Source of the DNA: Novakomyces olei
Taxonomy: Eukaryota; Ascomycota; Novakomycetes; Novakomycetales; Novakomycetaceae
Direction: 5' to 3'
NCBI GenBank assembly: GCA_016906335.1
Contig: JADEYG010000003.1
Coordinates: 558,001-622,000 of the forward strand
DNA: 64,000 bases
The notes beneath the pieces are model-generated. The model was not told the DNA's origin, ran no database searches, and was given only the letters and a program-made list of their open reading frames with translations. Within the stretch, counting starts at the first letter, position 1, and every line of letters starts with the position of its first letter. The position numbers were made by a program, and so were the translations under genes. Below are positions 30,448-41,566 of the stretch, piece by piece.

Positions 30448-30934
30448 TTACCGTTTAGGCGGCGCAATCATAATTACAGAGTCTCCACGCACAAACAGCA
30501 TATCCGAGTTCTTTTTCACCAACTTTGCGTAAACCATTAGCACAAGTAAACCCTAATCCTCTTGTTTACCTTTACACCATCGACATCCTCAGACTCTGCA
30601 TCTTCATCGCTGACGATAGTGATTGTTTCTTCCACGTTGGACATGACGAGATTCTTAGACATTAGGATCAGTGACGACATGTAAAGCTTACCAGGTGACC
30701 ATCGTACGCCTGTCCAGTTAGTAGATATTCGGTATAGAAAGCCAATATTAATCATACATGCAAACGGCCTCGTAACTCGCGATCTCCACGAAGTTTTACG
30801 TAAACCCGCTCTTCAAGAGAAAGCCGAACCAAGTCCAATGGCTCTGCAACCTTAACATTTGTTAGCGCGAACAGTGGCTAAAACAAATCTGGGTTTCGTA
30901 CAGTCGCGACGCCGCCCGTTTCTGTATCGGCCAT
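30448..30934 (-). CDS. LSM3: U6 snRNA-associated Sm-like protein LSm3
   Basis: Five small exons: 30934-30902, 30850-30758, 30709-30692, 30653-30570, 30522-30448. Joined length is 303 nt, 100 residues. The spliced protein gives [22 protein letters not shown] and [15 protein letters not shown] (Sm1), [12 protein letters not shown], then [18 protein letters not shown] (Sm2 with the R-G-D core). It is a member of the Lsm1-7 (decapping) and Lsm2-8 (U6 snRNP) rings. Exon 3 is only 18 nt and no exon exceeds 93 nt, so the gene is nearly invisible to ORF scanning. The first donor (GTACGA) was chosen because it is the only phase-compatible one; the same donor recurs in the Mpv17-family gene. It is divergent from MRPL10 over 257 bp. 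Confidence 0.92.
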
Positions 30935-31014
30935 ATTGTGCAGTTTTGTTTGATAATAATTAATTCGATAAACCTGTAAGCCTAAATTTTGGCTATACCC
31001 ACCATATAAATTGT

Positions 31015-31034
31015 AAACCCTAACAAACCCTAAG
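31015..31034. promoter_or_regulatory. Telo-box pair in the LSM3/MRPL10 divergent promoter
   Basis: Two AAACCCTAA/G motifs (AAACCCTAACAAACCCTAAG) lie between the divergent starts of LSM3 and the mitoribosomal uL15 gene. AAACCCTAA is known as the telo-box of plant ribosomal and translation gene promoters. Use in this fungus is inference. Confidence 0.5.
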
Positions 31035-31191
31035 AAAATATTATATGAGTTTTTAATGGCGTGTAAGATTCCTTGAAACAAACTGCTTTTAATTCTACAC
31101 AATTATTTGCTTGTCGATATTATAATAAAATAAATAAATTGTCTAATAAATAAATTGTCTACAAAAAAAGATAGTCGCTCAAAGATCAGCA

Positions 31192-32457
31192 ATGTTTGCC
31201 CTGAGCAGGCTGGCCAGGCCTTTGGCTCCGCCTCGCTTCAGTTATTTCACAGCTCTGCCTCTGGGAAAGGTCCGGCTCTTTTCACAGCCAGCGCTTAGCC
31301 AATTGAAACCAAACAAGGGCTCTAAGCATTATGTAAGGCAGAGTCATGGTAATACAGGCCTTTTTACTGATCGCAATCCCTAGAAAAAACGTACTGGACG
31401 CGGTGCCGGTTCAGGACGCGGAGGCCATACTACAGGACGCGGACATAATGGTCAGAAATCGCGGTCCGGATACTCTCGGCCACGGCCTGGATTTGCCGGC
31501 GGTCAGCTGCCTTACCACATGCAGTTCCCCAAGATCGGAATGAAATCGTACGTATACCGATGGCATTTTATTGACAAACAAAACGAAATTAAATAATGTG
31601 GAAATGGGGAAAATTTAAAAGAATTCCTCCTGAAAAACAAAATCAATTTATTTGGCGCATTAATGAAATCTATTCTAACAATGTAGGCGTGTACCTAAAT
31701 TGAGTATTTTAACGCTCGAGAGGTTACAGCTTTGGATCCAAGAAGGACGAATTGATCCAGAAAAGCCTATAACAATGGCGGTTATACAGCAAAGTGGTTG
31801 TATCACGGCAATAAAGCACGGACTGAAATTGCTGGCAGCTGTATGCTTCGTTAAACTGTATATTTTTATTTTTCTGACAGCTAGGGCCATGAATATTTCA
31901 AATTTCCCATTAACATTACGGTATCGAAAGCCTCAAGGCAAGCTATTGAGGCTATCGAAGGAGTAGGAGGAACAGTTCTTTCGAAATATTACACCAAGAA
32001 AGGTCTACAGCGTATGCTGAACCGCCCGGCTGAATTGATAGTCAAGCGAGGACCGGACTCGTTGCCTATCAGACGGAAGGATATAGGTACAGAAGAAAAA
32101 CAGTTGATTGATTCACAATGTTAAATTTAATTCTGTTCTTTATTTATACTATTATTCTTAGCTCTTCGTCATTTCTGTTTTGTTTTTTATTATTACGGCC
32201 TTAATTGGCGGATTGATGGTTAATACATTCTTGGTTTGGTGTCCATCAATGTAGTCTGATGTCCTCATTTATTCCGTTATATTTTATGTTTTCTCTATTG
32301 CTAACGTTCAGAATATTATCGCAATCTAAACAATCGCGGTTTTATGTCCTTTCTACCTGCATTGGCGCCTTACAGGCCGAAAGCCAAAAGGGAATCTAAA
32401 AGGATGCTGGCAGAGGCTGTCTACAACCCACTCACGCAGCAGTTGCAATATGAATAA
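31192..32457 (+). CDS. MRPL10: Mitochondrial large-subunit ribosomal protein uL15m
   Basis: Five exons: 31192-31332, 31384-31547, 31687-31840, 31885-32086, 32312-32457. Joined length is 807 nt, 268 residues. An N-terminal presequence ([19 protein letters not shown]) is followed by the Gly/Arg-rich uL15 signature [20 protein letters not shown] and HNGQKSRSG. Then come [56 protein letters not shown] and [17 protein letters not shown]. The C-terminal extension ([19 protein letters not shown]) fits mitochondrial rather than cytosolic L15. It lines the peptidyl-transferase region of the mitoribosome. All four introns restore family-conserved sequence across their junctions. Confidence 0.92.
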
Positions 32458-32663
32458 CAGGAATAGAAAATCATTATTGAGAATACAACAAATACATAAT
32501 CAATAAACATCTCTTTGAACAAAGATCCAAATGTAAAGACTTGACAGTCTGGCCCTTTCTTTTATTCATTTATACTATATTTTTCACAAATTCGTTTCTT
32601 TTATTTACAGTTTTTATTTACTACTTATACGGCATTATTATAGACCGTTAAACATGCAGTCAA

Positions 32664-34454
32664 TCACCAATTGTCGAAATTACCAAACCCTAGTTTTGGT
32701 TTCTTTTTAACAGGCTCAGGTTGCGATACAGTATCCTCCACGCTTGCTGGTGCAGCAGATCCAAGGTATTTTCCAACAGGAGTTTGGGAGTCATTCGCCC
32801 CTTTTGAATCTAATCGTTTCCCTGTCCAAGTCACTGCTTCATTCTCATCATCCTCTTTACTATTTTCCTTGCTTTCCTTTTCCTGGTCTTTTCCTTTCAA
32901 ATATTCTTCAAACGGGTCTATAAACACATTGATGCTCGTTATTGATATGTTCTCTTTCGGTCGGCTGTTAGGTCCAGTTGCTTGCTGTTCCAATCGGTTA
33001 AGGGTATCGTTTCCGCCCACGAGCTTTCCGAATATAGTGTGCTTTTTATCCAAATGTTTTGCAGGTGCAAATGTAATGAAACTGGTAATTAATAAGATAG
33101 ATTTCATTGTACACTGAAAAAGAAGAAAGAGAAGAAAAGAAAATTGAATTAAATCACCAGCCAGTCAAACAAAAAGCCATTCCAAAAAATAGGGAACAAA
33201 ACTCGATCAAAATTTGCGAGCAAATTTATAATTAAAAATCATAAGAAACAGGTCGATCACTTACAATTGCGAAGTATTGGTGTCCGGCCCCTTATTAGCC
33301 ATCGACAAAACTCCACGAGAATCATGAGACAGAGCATTATTAACTTCATCCTTGAAAGAATCCCGCCAAATAGAATGCCCATCTGTACCCGTACCTGTAG
33401 GATCCCCTCCTTGAACCATAAAGCCCTTTATAATCCGGTGGAAAATAGTATTATTGTAATATCCACTTTTAGCCAACATGATAAAATTGTAAGCCGCCAA
33501 TGGTGCTTGTTCAGCAAACAATTCAAGGTTCAAATCTCCCAAACTAGTTTGGATTTGTACGTAACCTTTTGCTTTAACTTTGCGAGGCACAAGAAGCCAG
33601 TCTCTTACAGATTTTTCCTCGTATTCCATCTTTGTATGAGGCGTGAAAGCTGTTGATGTAAACGAAGCGGCTGTTAAACCCTTTGATCGAGCTGATAAAT
33701 GCTCTGGCCGTTTTGTCATAGTTTCGAGAGATTTTAACTTTGAACCGTTTTCCTCCTTTTTATTTATGTCATTTTGCCGTAAATTCTTTACTGCCTCTTT
33801 AGCCCTTTGAATCCTTGAATCTGCATTTAGAGTGCCCCTTATCTTTTCATCTACACCATCTTTCCCCTTATCATTTAGCGCCTGCTTTTCCTTGGCACCA
33901 TCACTCTTGACAGACTGGAATGCAGCCATATTTCGGTTAGCCAGATTATGAGGATCCTGAATAGTAATAATATCCTTGCGCCGAAACTCTTCGCCGGAAA
34001 CGAGATCATTCCAGTTTCGAGGCTTAATGTTTAACCGCTCTATCGTGTCATACGCAAAAACGTTCCCCGAAGTTCGGAGCGCGACAATGTGTGTATGTTC
34101 CGTGAGGACTTTAAAAGTTACCGGGTCGATATACTCACCCTCAGAATTCTTGTGGAACCTCAGCTTCAGCAGCTGCGAGAGAGCCAGAGGCTCGCCACTT
34201 ACAGGATTAGTGCCGTTTCGTTTTACATAGGGGACAATATGTGCAAGGTCAAAGACAGTGGCCATTCCTTCACTGTCAACCACGCAAACAGCATTGCGAA
34301 AGGGCTGCAGCGAAAGACTGCAGTACTGGAAGGGAAGCTGTTTAAACAGCTGAGCTGTCTTGCGTGCAGTGATTCCGGAAGAAGCGCTGTGCGCTCCATA
34401 CTGGCCCGAGTGCTCAGAGTGGGTGACGTAAAGTTTATCTGTGTTTTTGCCCAT
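32664..34454 (-). CDS. U-box cyclophilin (PPIL2 / Cyp8 / Cyp60)
   Basis: Two exons: 34454-33265 and 33081-32664. Joined length is 1608 nt, 535 residues. It begins [15 protein letters not shown], the near-invariant start of this family. Residues about 35-110 form a U-box ([43 protein letters not shown]). Residues about 295-455 form the cyclophilin domain: [39 protein letters not shown], then [23 protein letters not shown] across the splice. The family is nuclear, spliceosome-associated, with ubiquitin-ligase and prolyl-isomerase-like folds. The C-terminal tail is charged and ends FGNFDNW. It is divergent from UTP21 with 206 bp between ATGs. Confidence 0.93.
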
Positions 34455-34572
34455 CGCTGAGCCGAACGGCAGTTGGCTCGCGCCGTATAGATACGTGCCA
34501 CTGTGTCTGCTGCGTACGGCGTTGCTGCCCGATTATTATTACAGAACAATATTGCGTCGCTCAGCGATATAC

Positions 34573-34594
34573 AATAACCCTAACCCTAAATAAA
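34573..34594. promoter_or_regulatory. Telomere-like repeat in the PPIL2/UTP21 divergent promoter
   Basis: ACCCTAACCCTAAA within the 206-bp spacer between two divergent RNA-processing genes. It amounts to two CCCTAA units and resembles the pair upstream of MRPL10/LSM3. Confidence 0.55.
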
Positions 34595-34660
34595 TCTGAG
34601 TATACTTTTTTTGGAGAAACAAATATAATTCTCGACGAGAGAATATTGCATTAAAAATTT

Positions 34661-37374
34661 ATGTCGAAACGGCAGCGTACAGAACCGACCGCGAGGCCAC
34701 GCGGCTCAAGGCTGTTTGCGCCGTTCCGGTCAATCGCGCATGTTTCAGACAATGTCCCGTTTCATGTGCATACGCGCGGAAACCAGCACCTTGTCACTAC
34801 TTCAGTCGGTGCTGCAATTCACACATACGATGTAGGTGTAGAATCATAATTTGGACACTAGTATTAACAGTCAAGGCGGCACATCTAAACCTGCTTTTTG
34901 TGAACTTTACCAGCGCACCAGCAAGAGCGATCTCGAGTGCTGGTAACATTACGCTTGCAGGTCTTGCCCGTGGAATTGTCGGGTTCACACGTGGTCGGCA
35001 AGTTTTGCAGATCGATATCGGTGGGGGCAAGAGTGGCAGTGGGGGTCTGGTGGGGGTCTGCGCGTTTGGTGGGCTCGTTGTTGCTGCCACCTCGAGTGGG
35101 CTGCAGACTTTTGCGCTTGATACTGGAGCCCACGTGTCCACCGTGGAATGTGGGGCGGTATCGCACGTTATTCACATGCCCACGTATCTCAATAAAGTAG
35201 CGGCGGCACTCGCAGACGGCAGACTCGCTATTGTTAATGTCAAAACGGGCCGCGTAGTTTACACGTTTGCTCATGACGCGGCTATAACGGCACTGAGTGC
35301 GGCGCCTGCTCTTGACGTAATTGCCGTCGGTTTGGCGGATGGCCGTATACTGCTACGGAATATCCGAAAGGACACAACGCTTATCCAGTTCCGGCACTCG
35401 CAAAAGTGTACTGCTTTGACGTTTCGCACGGATGCGCCCATCATGGCCAGCGCTAGCGAGGATGGGGTGGTATTATGGAACTTGGAAAAGTGCCGTGTGC
35501 ATTATATGCTACGCCAGGCGGCGCCCGCCAGCCAAGTACAGTTTTTGAACGGTCAGCCTATTCTCATTACTAGCGGGGACAATACGTTGGTCGAATGGAT
35601 CTGCGATTCATTGGATGGCTGCCCTCGGCACCTAAAGTCACGCAGTGGCCATCGGCTACCGCCTAATCGTATTCGCTTTTATTCAGGAGACTCGCATTTC
35701 ATGCTGTCGAGTGGCCAGGATGGGATGCTGCGGGCAGTTAGCTGCTACAACGATTCTCAATCGCAAGTAATGGCGGCGCGGGATGCTTACGGGCCGGTTA
35801 CCGCCCTCGCACTATCCCGCACAAGAGAACGCGATTGGGATAATATTATTACCGCCCACATAGATGATAGTCACGTGCGTACGTGGAACTGGCAGCGACG
35901 TGCTATTGGCAAGCACGCGGTGCCCACGTCCGATGGGACGGTAGCACGAAGCGTGGGCGTAAGCGGGTGTGGGAATTTCGGATTTATCGGTAGCGTGGGC
36001 GGCACGATCGATGTGTTCAACATGCAGAGCGGACGGAAGCAGCGGCACTGGCCCGCGCATCGTCGGGCAATTACGGGGCTGGCATGCTTTAACAGCATTC
36101 TTGTGTCAGCGTCCCTTGACGCCGATGTCCATTTTTGGACATTTGCGGGGGAATTATTGGCAACACAACAAATTGAAAGCGCTATTACCCTTTGCGTTTC
36201 GCACGCAGATACGGAACTGGTGGCAGTTGCCAGCGATGATTTAGCGATAAGAATCATCGATGCCGAGACACACCGGTGCATAAGGGAGTTGTGGGGCCAC
36301 AACAATCGGATTACGGACATTGCTTTTTCTGGTGATGCACGGTTACTCGTAAGCTCGTCCCTTGATGGCACTGTACGAACATGGGATCTCCCCAGTGGGT
36401 TAATGGTGGACGCGTTTGCTGTACGCGACACGTGTACATCTGTCGCGTTTAGCCCGATTGATGATTTATTGGCAACTACGCACGTCAATGACGTGGGCAT
36501 CAGCCTTTGGACAAATAAGGCACAGTTTCGCCCTGCTGCTATGCAGCACATGTCAGAAGACGACATTGTGCAAGTTGATCTGCCCGGTCACGGCAGAACA
36601 ATAGGCACAAGTGTAGTGGAGGCCGCCTTACAGAGCGAATCCACAGATGCCCAAAAATTTACTGGTGACAACACACTCGAAAACTTTGAGCAGCTACACA
36701 AGGACATTTTGACACTGTCTCTCGTACCGCGAGCAAGGTGGCAAACTTTAGTTAATCTGGAAGATATTCGGGCAAGAAACAGGCCGATTGAGCCGCCCAA
36801 GCAACCGGAAAAGGCGCCATTCTTTCTTCCGAGTTTACGCGATGTGCGCAAAGCAGAGAATGCCGATTCGCCAGGGGCCGAATCAGCCCACGCAAGAAAA
36901 AAACTGGATTCCGAATTCGTTTCGGAACCAGGTTCCGAGCCTGCCCGGGATTCCATGTCCCTTGCTAGTACGCAAGTTCCGACGGCCGATGTAAGTGGGG
37001 CCAGTCGCTTACTCGTAAGGTGCCACCAAATCAAAAGCTACTCTGAATTTATAAAATACCTTGAGGAACTCTCGCCGGCCGCGACTGATCTTGCTATCGG
37101 AGGATTTTCTCTGTTTCCTCCTTTTACTGAGCATATTGCTTTTTGCAAAGCGCTTACGGAACAAATAAGCAGGCGTAAGGATTTTGAATTAGTGCAAGCT
37201 TGGATGACGACATTTTTACGCAAGTATACAGATGTACTTTTAGCAAACGTGGAAGAAAATGAGCTGATGGATGCTTTAACGGAATACCAAAAGGCACAGC
37301 AAGCCGAATCGCAAAGATTAGCCGATTTAATTGGCTACGCCTTGGGCGTCGTGAATTTTGTGCGATTAAAATAG
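34661..37374 (+). CDS. UTP21: Utp21/WDR36, SSU-processome WD-repeat protein
   Basis: Two exons: 34661-34835 and 34871-37374. Joined length is 2679 nt, 892 residues. The start SRLFAPFRSIAHVSDNVPF and RGNQHLVTTSVGAAIHTYD are typical of Utp21. Tandem beta-propellers follow (GHNNRITDIAFSGDARLLVSSSLDGTVRTWDLPSG being the clearest WD unit). The Utp21 C-terminal domain starts near LPRARWQTLVNLEDI-type residues (SLVPRARWQTLVNLEDIRARNRP) and has EKAPFFLPSL. It is part of the UTP-B complex on the 5' external spacer of pre-rRNA in the nucleolus. The 35-nt intron uses a GTGTAG donor, the weakest splice signal here, but frame and length agree. Confidence 0.92.
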
Positions 37375-37569
37375 ATCAGACATGAGTTTTATAGACATTG
37401 CATGAATAAATTAGGTTGCACCAGGTTTGATAAGCTGGCATATCATGAATATATATATATATATATATACATATATATATAAATCTTGAAGACTATCGGT
37501 TTATTTAAAAAAATGAGACAAAAATGAAAATGCTATAAATATTTTTCATTAGAATGTGCATGCTCGATC

Positions 37570-38976
37570 TCAACTAAAGCCAACTCCAGACGGCCGTTTC
37601 TTCCGAGCATTTAATTCTGCGCGTTTGAACTCGTTCACGATAACAGGGACCGACTTGCTCGGCAATAATCCCATCTCAGACACACACACAGAAATAAGCT
37701 TACTGGGGATAATATCATAGAGAAAATAGAGTACTTGCAAACTCGCGTCATCACTCTCAGCACGGAAAAACATGGATAGAGCGTCCGGGTTGATTAGTTC
37801 GTTATTTACCAATGAATCGAGCTGAACCCGCTCTGAAAACTTGTATGATTCACAGAGAACCAGAACAGGAACCCGATTCTCTCGACCAGCAAGAGCTAGC
37901 ATTCCGCTTCCGGCTCGAGAAGAAGCGTACCCATTAGAGAGCATCCCATGAGCAGCCAGCATTATCTTTGTAACGTCAGCCATGCAATAATGTAACGCAG
38001 AAATCAAGGCGTAATGCACTTCAATTTCCTCATCAGACAAAGCCTTAGCCAAGGTTTTGCCTTCATAAAATGGACCAGAATCGAGGACAATAACGCGAAA
38101 CCTTTTGCCCTCTTTCCGAGCAGTTGAAAAGACCCGGCGCAAAAGTGAAGAGTGAGCAAAAGTTAAGATTACGTCACCGTCCTCGATCTTTTCACATGCG
38201 TACTGTGCAATCGCGTTGCCGGGTATACTTATCCTCTCCCTTATAAAAGTGTCAACAGACTCGAGAAGGATTTGCTTGCACTCGTCTTCTCGCAGGGCGA
38301 TATCGAGAATTGATATTTCGAGTTTTAAAAACCGGATAGCCGTGCCCATTCCTACACTCAGAGGGCGGCAGCTTACCAAGTAAGCAATCTGTGCATTCAT
38401 ATACGTCATCAAGTGCCGTGAAAGTGTAGTACCAGGCGGCGTTTGATAGTCACTAATTACCGTCTTGAAGGCTTGCAGCATAGCAAGACAGCGGCTGTTC
38501 GAGCCAAGGCAGCGATAAGACGAGTACATTAACCCTAATTTTAATATGCTGGGATGGATATCTTTACTGGCTGACTGCGTATTCAACCGCTTCCGCGTCT
38601 CCAAGTGGGAGAATAGCGCTAGTGGCCTCGAGCTTTCTGACAGTTTTTCACTGTCTTTCTCTGCCAAGGCCGAATTGCCTTGTCCTGAGGCTGTTGCCAT
38701 CGCTGAATTTCCTGCTGCTGCTCCTGACGCTGCTGCAGTCTGCCTGCCTTTTACGTCTGACGCGGCCGCTGCGCTAGTCGCAGCTGAATTGGACTTGCCT
38801 TGCCCTTCACGATCCTCTTTTTCACGTGCTCTTCGCGCAGCTTTTTCCCGCTTTGCTTTTTGTTTTGCAGATAATTTTTCATCGCCGCCAGTAGCTGACT
38901 TGTCTCCTGAATCATTGCGCTGACTGGCTAACTGCCGCCTGTCTGGCGTGGCCATTTTGATCAGATAATGACTCAA
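37570..38976 (-). CDS. GCD2: Translation initiation factor eIF2B delta subunit
   Basis: Single exon, 468 residues. A Lys/Arg/Ala-rich N-terminal region (KLSAKQKAKREKAARRAREKE) is followed by the alpha/beta/delta regulatory domain: IHPSILKLGLMYSSYRCLGSNSR, FKTVISDYQTPPGTTLSRHL, IAQYACEKIEDGDVILTFAHSS, RFRVIVLDSGPFYEGK and CESYKFSERVQLDSLVNNE. It is the guanine-nucleotide exchange factor subunit that senses eIF2-alpha phosphorylation. The start could be Met1 (MSHYLIKM) or Met8 (MATPDRR) at 38955; the second has the more usual composition. It is convergent with UTP21 (195 bp between stops). Confidence 0.95.
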   Translation of the reverse strand: MSHYLIKMATPDRRQLASQRNDSGDKSATGGDEKLSAKQKAKREKAARRAREKEDREGQGKSNSAATSAAAASDVKGRQTAAASGAAAGNSAMATASGQGNSALAEKDSEKLSESSRPLALFSHLETRKRLNTQSASKDIHPSILKLGLMYSSYRCLGSNSRCLAMLQAFKTVISDYQTPPGTTLSRHLMTYMNAQIAYLVSCRPLSVGMGTAIRFLKLEISILDIALREDECKQILLESVDTFIRERISIPGNAIAQYACEKIEDGDVILTFAHSSLLRRVFSTARKEGKRFRVIVLDSGPFYEGKTLAKALSDEEIEVHYALISALHYCMADVTKIMLAAHGMLSNGYASSRAGSGMLALAGRENRVPVLVLCESYKFSERVQLDSLVNNELINPDALSMFFRAESDDASLQVLYFLYDIIPSKLISVCVSEMGLLPSKSVPVIVNEFKRAELNARKKRPSGVGFS

Positions 38977-39414
38977 TTGTCTTTTTTAAAAGCCCATTAA
39001 TTTATTTTGCCATTTGCCGTTTCATATTATTATACAGAATTCGGTTTATATTTTCAGTTGAGTTACAACTATAATATTAAAAATATAATTTAAAAATATA
39101 ATATTAAAACCATGATATATTAATATTAATATAATATAAAAATCAATAGTAATATCATTAGAAATATGTGTTATTGTACACAGTGGTATTATTATACCGC
39201 GGAAATCTGTTGTAATAACTCTTGTCATATTCAAAAGATCCTTCTTCCATTCACGCAGACACATTTAACCGGTTTGCGCGAGGAACAGAGCCGGAAAGCG
39301 TCGCGTTGTAAATAAACGCTACGCAGTCTCCTCACAATGATGGGCTTGGCCGGTTACGTGGCCGTATGGTCTACAATGGGTACGGAAGGAACATAATATA
39401 AAACTGCCCAGACT
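38977..39414. promoter_or_regulatory. Divergent spacer GCD2 / ATP synthase subunit e
   Basis: 438 bp, strongly AT-rich at 39050-39150 with TATAATATTAAAA-type repeats. A TATA-like TAATATAAAAC lies about 15-25 bp before the subunit e ATG. Confidence 0.4.
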
Positions 39415-39685
39415 ATGCTAACAGGACGAGGCATCGTTACCCGCGCCGTTTTGAACTCGCACCGACAGTCACCTTTCCGGTGGAATGGTATCTATTGGAT
39501 TTTTGAAGGATTGAATGCTGATCATATTTACAGACTACTCCAGTTTTGCTCGATGGGCCGCGGTATGGGCTGGTCTTGGGTACGGATTGTTCCACCACCA
39601 GCGAAACTTGGAGGTCGCCAAACTTGATCGCTTTTATGCTCTGCTTTACTTGCGCGAGCAGCGTGCTAAAGGCATTGCTGTATAG
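39415..39685 (+). CDS. ATP21: Probable mitochondrial F1Fo ATP synthase subunit e
   Basis: Two exons: 39415-39487 and 39534-39685. Joined length is 225 nt, 74 residues. After a short basic N-terminus comes DYSSFARWAAVWAGLGYGLFHQ, which matches the single TM helix of subunit e (R-Y/W-S/A-A-L-x-x-G-x-x-Y-G-x-x-H). A charged tail follows (RNLEVAKLDRFYALLYLREQR). The GxxxG-like Gly spacing in the helix is the known dimerisation feature of subunit e (Atp21/Tim11). The intron is 46 nt. Identification rests on a short pattern, so orthology is probable rather than certain. Confidence 0.6.
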
Positions 39686-40336
39686 ATGTTTGTGAGGTGT
39701 GCTCTTGACCAAGGAATAATTTAAATACTCAATAAGTTTAATACTCTACGACGTAGACCAATGTGCCTATTGTGAAGAAAACTAGATCTCCAAGTAGATT
39801 CGTCTTGGCCGAATGTTTGTGCTTGCTCAGCATGGTTTTATTACACCCAACTGCAATATAAATTGCGCTTTGTTGAATATGCGGCAAGATGCAAGCTGCT
39901 CGCTTTTGACCGTTCAGTAACTCTGGCAAAATTATGGCAAAGTTAGGGGTACACGCCTATTGTAACCAGCTGGCTCAGTTCTCTACATTGACACCAAATC
40001 CATTCAGAGCCAATACTGGGCGGTAGTGCAATAAAATGGTAAAAGAATACGTTGTACTCGAGAGGCTTTGGTCAAGAGTCATTGATTAAGAGTCTCATGT
40101 ATCTGCCAAACGAGACTATGAGAAAGGTAGGGTCGAGCGGTCCCAAAATTACAAATCAAGCTAGGTTTTAAACAAAATGATCATTGAACATACTTAAATT
40201 CCTAGGCGTTTTAGCAATACTTCCGGGACTACACTCCTACTCTATTTCTCGATTCGATTTTTCGTGTTTATAGAACTCTCAAACCAAAATACATTTCAAA
40301 AACCTTATATCATTCAATGCTCTATACATGCGGGTA
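39686..40336. other. Intergenic, one doubtful small ORF
   Basis: 651 bp between the convergent ATP21 and PAM16. It holds a 63-codon minus-strand frame (separate entry) and otherwise nothing recognisable. Confidence 0.4.
39738..39929 (-). CDS. Possible small C-tail-anchored protein, unassigned
   Basis: A 63-codon frame ending in a hydrophobic segment (LLGDLVFFTIGTLVYVV) preceded by a basic stretch (MLSKHKHSAKT). The last 31 residues could start from an internal Met. It resembles a tail-anchored micropeptide, but no family is recognised and a chance ORF is possible. Confidence 0.25.
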   Translation of the reverse strand: MPELLNGQKRAACILPHIQQSAIYIAVGCNKTMLSKHKHSAKTNLLGDLVFFTIGTLVYVVEY

Positions 40337-40965
40337 TCACGTAGGCGGCGGCCGAGGCGCCTCGTTCGTCTTTGAAGTACTGTCTTTATTCAACTCCGCC
40401 AGCTCCATCTGCACACATTTAGCCAAATATTAAAGCAAGCGCCTTACTTCAATCCGTTCGAGCGCACGATACGCTTTAGATTGCAGGTAGAAAGAGCCAC
40501 CCTTCTTCGGATCGTTTGCCTCAAAGATATCCTGATACCGCTGACATCTTAGCAACTATAATATCTCCATTTGAAATATTTGTTTTTTTTTATTTAATAT
40601 ATATATATTTTTTTTCATTTTGATTATTTTCTAGTCTTGCCCACAGTACCTTGCGAACGGCTTCTAGATCTGCCTCGCCCTTTTTGACGTTCAAAATTTG
40701 ATGGGCTTCTTCAACACTCATTCCAGTTTTCCGAGTAATATTGTTCTGTACGGATGAAGCACCGGCAGCAGTCGCGCCTTGGCGCGCACTATTGGCCGCT
40801 GCCTGCCGGTACGCTTCCACAAAGGCCTTTCCCACCACTTGTGTGCCGACAATAATAAATTGGCTATTTGCAAATTAGCTTCCCTTGTTAAACAGCCATG
40901 TGAGCTTTACGCTATAATCCTGTGCGCCTACAAAGTTAGCTTTGCGTATTCAGCCGACTTACCAT
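40337..40965 (-). CDS. PAM16: Pam16/Tim16 (Magmas), TIM23 import-motor J-like subunit
   Basis: Five exons: 40965-40963, 40927-40911, 40863-40650, 40540-40448, 40408-40337. Joined length is 399 nt, 132 residues. The first coding exon is ATG alone and the second is 17 nt. Together with exon 3 they yield MAHRIIAQFIIVGTQVVGKAF and then VEAYRQAAANSARQGATAAG, an excellent match to the Pam16 N-terminus. The J-like domain follows: GMSVEEAHQILNV, YQDIFEANDPKKGGSFYLQSK, YRALERIE. No HPD is present, as expected for this degenerate J protein. It holds Pam18 at the TIM23 channel and controls Hsp70-driven import into the matrix. The splice model was set by phase and conserved sequence. Confidence 0.93.
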
Positions 40966-41566
40966 ATTGCTCTGCCGTAGCAATTTTTTCTATACTGCGA
41001 TACACATGAAACTGGCCAAAAATAATATATCTGATCTTTTTGTATTATATGAATAAAGTAGAACACGATTACAAAATACGGCATATAAATTAGCATACCG
41101 CATACGATAAGCTTGCAACTTTCATGGACAAACATTTAAAAGTAACGTTAGAAGCAAACAAGCCTTATCCTGTTAGAATTCAATATAAAATATACATACA
41201 ATTTCTAAAATTATTCGAAAAGGGTCGGGGACAAGGGAAAAGATGATATTGCTAGCGAAAATTTGATTAAACGGTTTCAATGAATACGAATTGCGAATCT
41301 AATTCGACGTAGATGTATTTAGATAAGAAGTTCTAACAATGAGTTGTTATATAATCTGAACTAGTATAGTCATTGAGAAATAATGAAATAAGAATATAAT
41401 ATAGTATCATCTCATATATTATACAATATAATAAAAAGTAATAAAAAGCATTTCTTTATTTTTATACATGATAATTATATTTATTAATATTAGAATTATT
41501 ATGATTTCATAGAAGCGCCGTCATAATTGGGCGCGATTATATGCCACGTAAATACACTCGAACGCT
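40966..41566. other. AT-rich divergent spacer PAM16 / RING-CH gene
   Basis: 601 bp including the PAM16 5' leader and an AT-rich stretch at 41390-41510 (TAATATAATATAGT, AATAAAAAGTAATAAAAAG). No gene was seen. Confidence 0.45.
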
